Positions 5,545 through 9,305 of a stretch of DNA of 9,305 nucleotides are shown here, piece by piece. Origin of the DNA: Saprospiraceae bacterium (GTDB lineage Bacteria > Bacteroidota > Bacteroidia > Chitinophagales > Saprospiraceae); contig JALVEF010000347.1 in the NCBI GenBank assembly GCA_027031185.1, positions 1 to 9,305 of the forward strand, read 5' to 3'. The notes beneath the pieces are model-generated. The model did no database searches. It had not been told where the DNA came from and worked only from the letters and a program-made list of their open reading frames with translations. Position 1 is the first letter of the stretch. Each line of letters begins with the position of its first letter. The position numbers and the translations under genes are program-made.

Positions 5545-6936
5545 ATGACAAACGGGGAGTCGAAGTCTGGCAGCAAGCCTTTGTTCAACAAAATCCTGAT
5601 CGCCAACCGCGGCGAAATTGCCCTGCGCATTATCCGCACCTGCCGCGAAATGGGCATCAAAACCGTATCCGTCTATTCCACCGCCGATAAAGACAGCCTC
5701 CACGTGCGCTTTGCCGACGAATCCGTCTGCATCGGCCCGCCCCCCGCATCTGAGTCCTACCTGAACATCCCCCGCATCATGGCAGCCATCGAAATCACCA
5801 ATGCCGATGCCGTCCATCCCGGATACGGCTTCCTGGCCGAAAACGTCGAATTTGCCCGCATCTGCGAAAAATACGGCGTCAAATTCATCGGCCCCACAGC
5901 CAAGCAAATCGCCAAAATGGGGGACAAAATTTCGGCCAAAAATACCATGATCAAAGCCGGCGTACCCGTCGTACCCGGCTCCGATGGCCTGGTGCGCAAC
6001 GTCAAAACAGGCAAGAAAATCGCCGCCGAAATCGGCTATCCGGTCATCCTCAAGGCCACCGCCGGCGGCGGCGGCAAAGGCATGCGCATCGTCCACAAAG
6101 AAGCCGACTTCGAGGCCGCCTGGCACAGTGCCCGGCAAGAAGCCAAGGCCGCTTTCGGCAACGACGGCATCTACATCGAAAAATTCATCGAAGAGCCCCG
6201 CCATATCGAAATCCAAATCATCGGCGACCAATACGGCACCGTCAGCCACTTGTCCGAGCGCGACTGCTCCATCCAGCGCCGCCACCAAAAACTAGTCGAA
6301 GAAGCGCCCTCCCCTTTTATGACACGCTCCCTACGCAAAAAAATGGGCGCCGCCGCCAAGGCCGCAGCAGCCAGCATCAAGTACGAGGGTGTCGGTACCA
6401 TCGAATTTCTGGTGGACAAGCATCGCAACTTCTACTTCATGGAGATGAATACCCGCATCCAGGTGGAGCACCCCGTCACCGAAGAAGTCATTGACTATGA
6501 CTTGATCAAAGAACAAATCAAAGTGGCGGCCGGCGTTCCCATCAGCGGAGCCGACTACACGCCAAAGATGCACGCCATCGAGTGCCGTATCAACGCCGAA
6601 GACCCCTACAACGACTTCCGCCCCAGCCCGGGCAAAATCACTTTCCTGCACCTGCCCAAAGGGCACGGCATCCGGGTGGATACCGCCGCTTATACCGGTT
6701 TCACCATCTCACCCTATTACGATTCCATGATAGCCAAGCTCATTTGCCGTGCACGTACCCGCGAAGAATGCATCCAGAAGCTGAGCCGTGCCCTGGACGA
6801 ATTCTACATCGAAGGTATCAAAACCACCATCCCCTTCCACAAGGCATTGATGAAAGATGAGCGCTTCATCAAGGGCGATTTCAATACCAAATTCCTGGAA
6901 AATTTCCAGATGCCGCCCAAAGGAACCGTGGAATAG
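5545..6936 (+). CDS. accC: Acetyl-CoA carboxylase, biotin carboxylase subunit
   Basis: AccC uses ATP and bicarbonate to carboxylate the biotin on AccB. The 463 residues compare with about 450 in E. coli; the extra length is mostly a polar N-terminal tail (1-14). The preATP-grasp domain starts at FNKILIANRGEIALRIIRT (14-32). The ATP-grasp region includes LKATAGGGGKGMR (169-181), EKFIEEPRHIEIQIIGD (212-228) and the catalytic motif MNTRIQVEHPVTE (301-313, with Arg304 and Glu308). The C-terminal domain includes GHAIECRINAEDP-type sequence (343-353) and DSMIAKLI (393-400). All key motifs are intact. It is stand-alone rather than fused to the carrier, consistent with the multi-subunit bacterial enzyme. 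No hairpin terminator is evident between its stop codon and the next promoter 36 bp downstream. Confidence 0.97.
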   Translation: MTNGESKSGSKPLFNKILIANRGEIALRIIRTCREMGIKTVSVYSTADKDSLHVRFADESVCIGPPPASESYLNIPRIMAAIEITNADAVHPGYGFLAENVEFARICEKYGVKFIGPTAKQIAKMGDKISAKNTMIKAGVPVVPGSDGLVRNVKTGKKIAAEIGYPVILKATAGGGGKGMRIVHKEADFEAAWHSARQEAKAAFGNDGIYIEKFIEEPRHIEIQIIGDQYGTVSHLSERDCSIQRRHQKLVEEAPSPFMTRSLRKKMGAAAKAAAASIKYEGVGTIEFLVDKHRNFYFMEMNTRIQVEHPVTEEVIDYDLIKEQIKVAAGVPISGADYTPKMHAIECRINAEDPYNDFRPSPGKITFLHLPKGHGIRVDTAAYTGFTISPYYDSMIAKLICRARTREECIQKLSRALDEFYIEGIKTTIPFHKALMKDERFIKGDFNTKFLENFQMPPKGTVE

Positions 6937-6972
6937 AGCCCTTATTTTCCTACGCCGAATCATAAAAGTCCT

Positions 6973-6980
6973 TACCTTTG
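6973..6980 (+). promoter_or_regulatory. Bacteroidota -7 element before the T9SS cargo gene
   Basis: TACCTTTG is an exact TAnnTTTG match. Transcription from about 6985 would give a leader of roughly 57 nt ending in an A-rich stretch (AAAAACCAACCAAAACC) before ATG 7043. The -33 element is not clear. Confidence 0.6.
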
Positions 6981-7042
6981 GGAGAGTTCCTGCATCCCCT
7001 TGTAATAGAGGCGTTGTTCTCAAAAACCAACCAAAACCGCTT

Positions 7043-8188
7043 ATGATGAAAAGACAATTACTCTCATTACTCTTTGCTTTTTCTCTGCTTCAACTCGTGG
7101 GGCAGCCCACCATCACCACCGCCTATTTCGTCGAAGACGGAGACATCCTAATTACACGGACAGACGCCATGCCGCCTACATCCATCGCGGTCCAAGGTAC
7201 CGGACAGCAGAGTTGGGATTACACCATGCTCAACAACGACGGCCCTTTGTTTCAGGATACTTTTCTGGACGCCTCCCAGGGCAATTTTGCCGCCCTATTC
7301 CCCGACGCCGAATTGGTCAACCCGGTTGCCGGCGGCCTGGCTGAATTGTACTACAACGTGACAGCGGACCGGCAAGAACTGATCGGCTATGCCGGCGTGG
7401 ACCCGCTCCAGATCGGCATCCCCGTCCATGCCACGTACGATCCACCCACATTATTCCGCAAAGCACCTTTGGCACTTTTCGACCAAATCAACGACTTCTC
7501 TTCTGTGTCCTTTGCGATCCAGACGGATCAGCTGCCCGACAGCATCGTCCAGGATTTGACCATCAAACCCGACTCCCTCAAGTTCGTCATCGAAAACACC
7601 CGCCTGGGTGTGGCCGACGCCTGGGGAGAGATGACACTGCCCGACTTCACATTGACTGTCCTGCGTCTCAACGTGACGGACTACCGCAATACGGCAGTCT
7701 GGGCCAAGGTATCAGGATTCTGGATAGATGCCACCTCATCCATTCAGGCTTCCTTCCCCAATCTGCAAGGTTTGGGTAAAGACACTATTCAGCATTATGA
7801 CTTCTACTCCAACGACGCCAAAGAAACCGTCGCATCCGTTGTCGTGGACCACACCACCGGTGAAGTCCAGACCGTCACTTTCAAGGCTTCGCCAATGAGC
7901 GGTTTTTGGGATGTGGAAGCTCCTCGTCCGGTACTCACCGCCTATCCCAACCCCGTGGAAAACGAGGTCATGCTCAAAGTGGACCAGGTCCCGCCGGGCA
8001 ACTACACGCTCAAAATCCACGACATCCTGGGCAATACCATCTGGAAAAAGCACTATTACATCCACAAAGGCGACAACGTCTATTGGGAAGACCTCAGCCG
8101 CCTGACCAAGGGCACCTATCTGTTGTCTCTGGTCAATGAGGCTGGCATGACCGTCTCCACCATCCGGCTGATCATCATCAGGCCCTGA
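7043..8188 (+). CDS. Secreted protein with T9SS type A C-terminal sorting domain, function unknown
   Basis: The frame is open further upstream into accC, but ATG 7043 (or 7046) is followed at once by a signal peptide, MMKRQLLSLLFAFSLLQLVG, with probable cleavage before Gln21-Pro22; that decides the start. The result is 381 residues. Residues ~22-295 show alternating beta-strand character with no motif I recognise and no catalytic signature. From 300 the sequence AYPNPVENEVMLKV begins a type A sorting domain; LKIHDILGNTIW, the KGTYLLSL motif and the terminal hydrophobic-basic IRLIIIRP are all in place. Such proteins are exported by Sec, cross the outer membrane by T9SS, and are released or anchored on the surface after CTD removal. 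It has its own promoter and a hairpin after its stop, so it is likely monocistronic. The sorting role is secure; the job of the mature part is unknown. Confidence 0.88.
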   Translation: MMKRQLLSLLFAFSLLQLVGQPTITTAYFVEDGDILITRTDAMPPTSIAVQGTGQQSWDYTMLNNDGPLFQDTFLDASQGNFAALFPDAELVNPVAGGLAELYYNVTADRQELIGYAGVDPLQIGIPVHATYDPPTLFRKAPLALFDQINDFSSVSFAIQTDQLPDSIVQDLTIKPDSLKFVIENTRLGVADAWGEMTLPDFTLTVLRLNVTDYRNTAVWAKVSGFWIDATSSIQASFPNLQGLGKDTIQHYDFYSNDAKETVASVVVDHTTGEVQTVTFKASPMSGFWDVEAPRPVLTAYPNPVENEVMLKVDQVPPGNYTLKIHDILGNTIWKKHYYIHKGDNVYWEDLSRLTKGTYLLSLVNEAGMTVSTIRLIIIRP

Positions 8189-8213
8189 GCCTATTTTCGC
8201 TTTTGCCACAAGG

Positions 8214-8254
8214 AACGTACAGGGACGCGCCAATGGCGCGTCCCTGTACGTTTT
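8214..8254 (+). terminator. 18-bp perfect hairpin, likely terminator or palindromic repeat
   Basis: AACGTACAGGGACGCGCC (8214-8231) and GGCGCGTCCCTGTACGTT (8235-8252) pair perfectly around a 3-nt loop. On the plus strand the stem ends in TTTT (8251-8254), so it can end the T9SS cargo transcript. The GGGACGCGCC core also resembles palindromes dispersed in some Bacteroidota and cyanobacterial genomes (recalled, not checked), so it may be a repeat serving as terminator. Confidence 0.65.
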
Positions 8255-8293
8255 CCGCCGCCAGCTGAGACTATTGAAGCCACCGGCGGAAAA
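8251..8293. repeat. Second hairpin sharing an arm with the first
   Basis: TTTTCCGCCG (8251-8260) pairs perfectly with CGGCGGAAAA (8284-8293) around a 23-nt loop. Its left arm reuses the TT at the end of the preceding hairpin, so the two stems compete at their boundary. On the minus strand the structure starts with T-run and ends in AAAA, so it is not a plain terminator in either direction. Confidence 0.55.
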
Positions 8294-8305
8294 ACAACTC
8301 AAACC

Positions 8306-8339
8306 TATTTTTAATTTTTCATTTTTAATTTTTAATTGA
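8306..8339. repeat. AT-rich ATTTTTAA/CATTTTTAA repeat
   Basis: This tract is built from repeated TTTTTAA and TTTTTCA units and ends TTTTTAATTGA, like the tract at 2502-2527. It lies directly upstream of the hydrolase promoter. Confidence 0.55.
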
Positions 8340-8344
8340 TATAA

Positions 8345-8352
8345 TACCTTCG
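8345..8352 (+). promoter_or_regulatory. Variant Bacteroidota -7 element before the hydrolase gene
   Basis: TACCTTCG differs from TAnnTTTG at one base and lies 14 bp before ATG 8367, giving a leader of roughly 10 nt. TATAAT also overlaps it (8340-8345) but has no partner -35 box and is a less likely signal in this phylum. Confidence 0.4.
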
Positions 8353-8366
8353 CAAAAATTTTGGCA

Positions 8367-9206
8367 ATGGCCGTCCAATACAAACGCATCGGCAAAGCGA
8401 TCAATGTCATCAGCAGACTGTCTCCGTCTCTGGCCAACCGGCTCTCGTTTCGCCTGTTCACCACGCCCCGTCCCCGTCCCATCAAGCCGGCGGAGCGGGA
8501 TTTCCTTGCCCGGGCCAGACAAGAAGACCTCCAGGTAGGCCCTCACCGCATTCGTTGGTATCGCTGGGGCAAGGCCGGTGCCCCCCGAGTCCTGTTTGCC
8601 CATGGCTGGGAATCCAATGCCGGCCGGTGGCGTTCCTTCATCCCGCCCCTGCTGGATGGTGGCTATGAAGCCATCGCCTTTGACGCACCGGCGCATGGTC
8701 AATCGTCCGGCAAACGACTGCACTTGATAATGTACATGCAGAGTTTACGCGCGCTGGTCGCACGCGTAGGGCCGGTAATGGGTTATGTCGGTCATTCGAT
8801 GGGCGGCGGAGCCGGCATTCTCAGCTTTGCAGAGCACGGCACCGTATTGGGCCCCAAAAAGATGGTTATATTAGGGGCCTTCGCCACCGTACACGAAGTC
8901 TATGACCGCTACGCCGGAATGCTGGGGCTGGCACCGCGGCTAAAACCGGTTTTCGATGCCCACATCCGACGGCTATCCGGTGGCAAAGGGCTGGCCGATT
9001 TTAATGTCGAGGAAAAAGTTCGGCTCTTACACGACGTGAGCGGCCTCGTCATCCATGACAAAGACGACAAATCCGTCCCCTTTGCGGAAGGCAAAAGAAT
9101 AGCTGAAGCCTGGCCCGGTGCACGCTTTCTACCCACCAAAGGTGCCGGCCACAGTTTGCAGACTCCGGAAATCCACCGTGCCGTAGCCGATTTCATAATG
9201 GGATAA
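8367..9206 (+). CDS. Alpha/beta-fold hydrolase
   Basis: The 279-residue protein has the complete layout of a serine alpha/beta-hydrolase. An N-terminal helical stretch (1-55) lacks a signal peptide. The strand VLFAHGWESN (75-84) supplies the oxyanion-hole HGW. The nucleophile elbow is VGHSMGG with Ser144. The expected acid is Asp234 in HDKDDKSVP (230-238), and the base is His262 in GAGHSLQ. Substrate cannot be deduced; esterase, thioesterase or lipase-like roles are all possible, and the protein is probably cytoplasmic. ATG 8367 is preferred over an in-frame TTG two codons upstream. It is preceded by a variant -7 element and by the hairpins at 8214-8293, which separate it from the T9SS cargo gene. 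No terminator is seen before the window ends. Confidence 0.9.
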   Translation: MAVQYKRIGKAINVISRLSPSLANRLSFRLFTTPRPRPIKPAERDFLARARQEDLQVGPHRIRWYRWGKAGAPRVLFAHGWESNAGRWRSFIPPLLDGGYEAIAFDAPAHGQSSGKRLHLIMYMQSLRALVARVGPVMGYVGHSMGGGAGILSFAEHGTVLGPKKMVILGAFATVHEVYDRYAGMLGLAPRLKPVFDAHIRRLSGGKGLADFNVEEKVRLLHDVSGLVIHDKDDKSVPFAEGKRIAEAWPGARFLPTKGAGHSLQTPEIHRAVADFIMG

Positions 9207-9232
9207 AGCCAGGATGCTCCGGTTTGTAGGGA

Positions 9233-9264
9233 TATACTCCAAGCGATTTGTTTTGGGACAATTA
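9233..9264 (-). repeat. Copy C of the intergenic repeat (minus orientation)
   Basis: The reverse complement of this 32-bp segment matches 2465-2496 at 27 of 32 positions, including a shared block TCCCAAAACA and a shared block ATCGCTT. It lies in the 99-bp stretch after the hydrolase, which otherwise shows no gene. Confidence 0.6.
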
Positions 9265-9305
9265 GCGTCACCTTAATAACTCCAAGCACGAGCTTTGGCG
9301 GGCAA

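Noticed and set aside
5260..6288. 342-codon open frame antisense to accB and accC
   Set aside because: It is a shadow of biased codon use in accB/accC; its Asp/Phe/Gly-rich translation resembles no protein family.

Overview
The window looks like a chromosomal housekeeping segment from a member of the Bacteroidota, plausibly a moderately GC-rich Saprospiraceae-like lineage (the family is an inference). Four observations support this. Genes are preceded by the Bacteroidota-type -7 promoter element TAnnTTTG (minus-strand copies before tRNA-Gln and guaB, a plus-strand copy before the gene at 7043, and a one-base variant before the gene at 8367). A secreted protein ends in a type IX secretion (T9SS) type A sorting domain. 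There is a TPR plus PD40-propeller envelope protein of the PorE/OmpA-associated type. Finally, good Shine-Dalgarno sequences are scarce.

Layout. Minus strand 1-1856: a two-TM small membrane protein (DUF6787-like) followed by a TPR/PD40 envelope protein that runs off the left edge. Plus strand 1939-2142: a small charged, probably helical protein of unknown function with an intrinsic terminator. From 2202 to 2561 there is no gene; the stretch holds degenerate repeats, one of which recurs inverted at the far right end of the window. Minus strand 2562-4186: guaB (IMP dehydrogenase) with a strong hairpin terminator that overlaps its last codons, then tRNA-Gln(TTG) with its own promoter and terminator. 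Plus strand 4387-6936: efp, accB, accC, which code for translation elongation factor P and the biotin carrier and biotin carboxylase halves of acetyl-CoA carboxylase; they probably form one transcription unit. Plus strand 7043-8188: a secreted T9SS cargo of unknown function with its own promoter. Between 8189 and 8366 lie two long inverted repeats and an AT-rich repeat. Plus strand 8367-9206: an alpha/beta-hydrolase. The last 99 bases hold no gene.

How the parts fit. guaB and efp are divergently transcribed from a 200-bp region rich in inverted repeats. accB and accC make the first half-reaction of malonyl-CoA synthesis. The TPR/PD40 protein and the CTD-bearing cargo agree with an organism that runs a T9SS, but they are not adjacent and no direct link is shown here.

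I see no evidence of a new multi-gene system. The most interesting signals are an arginine at the EF-P modification site where Bacteroidota usually have lysine, a perfect 13-bp inverted repeat bracketing 50 nt directly before efp, a guaB terminator built into coding sequence, a probably leaderless guaB mRNA, and a dispersed intergenic repeat family.
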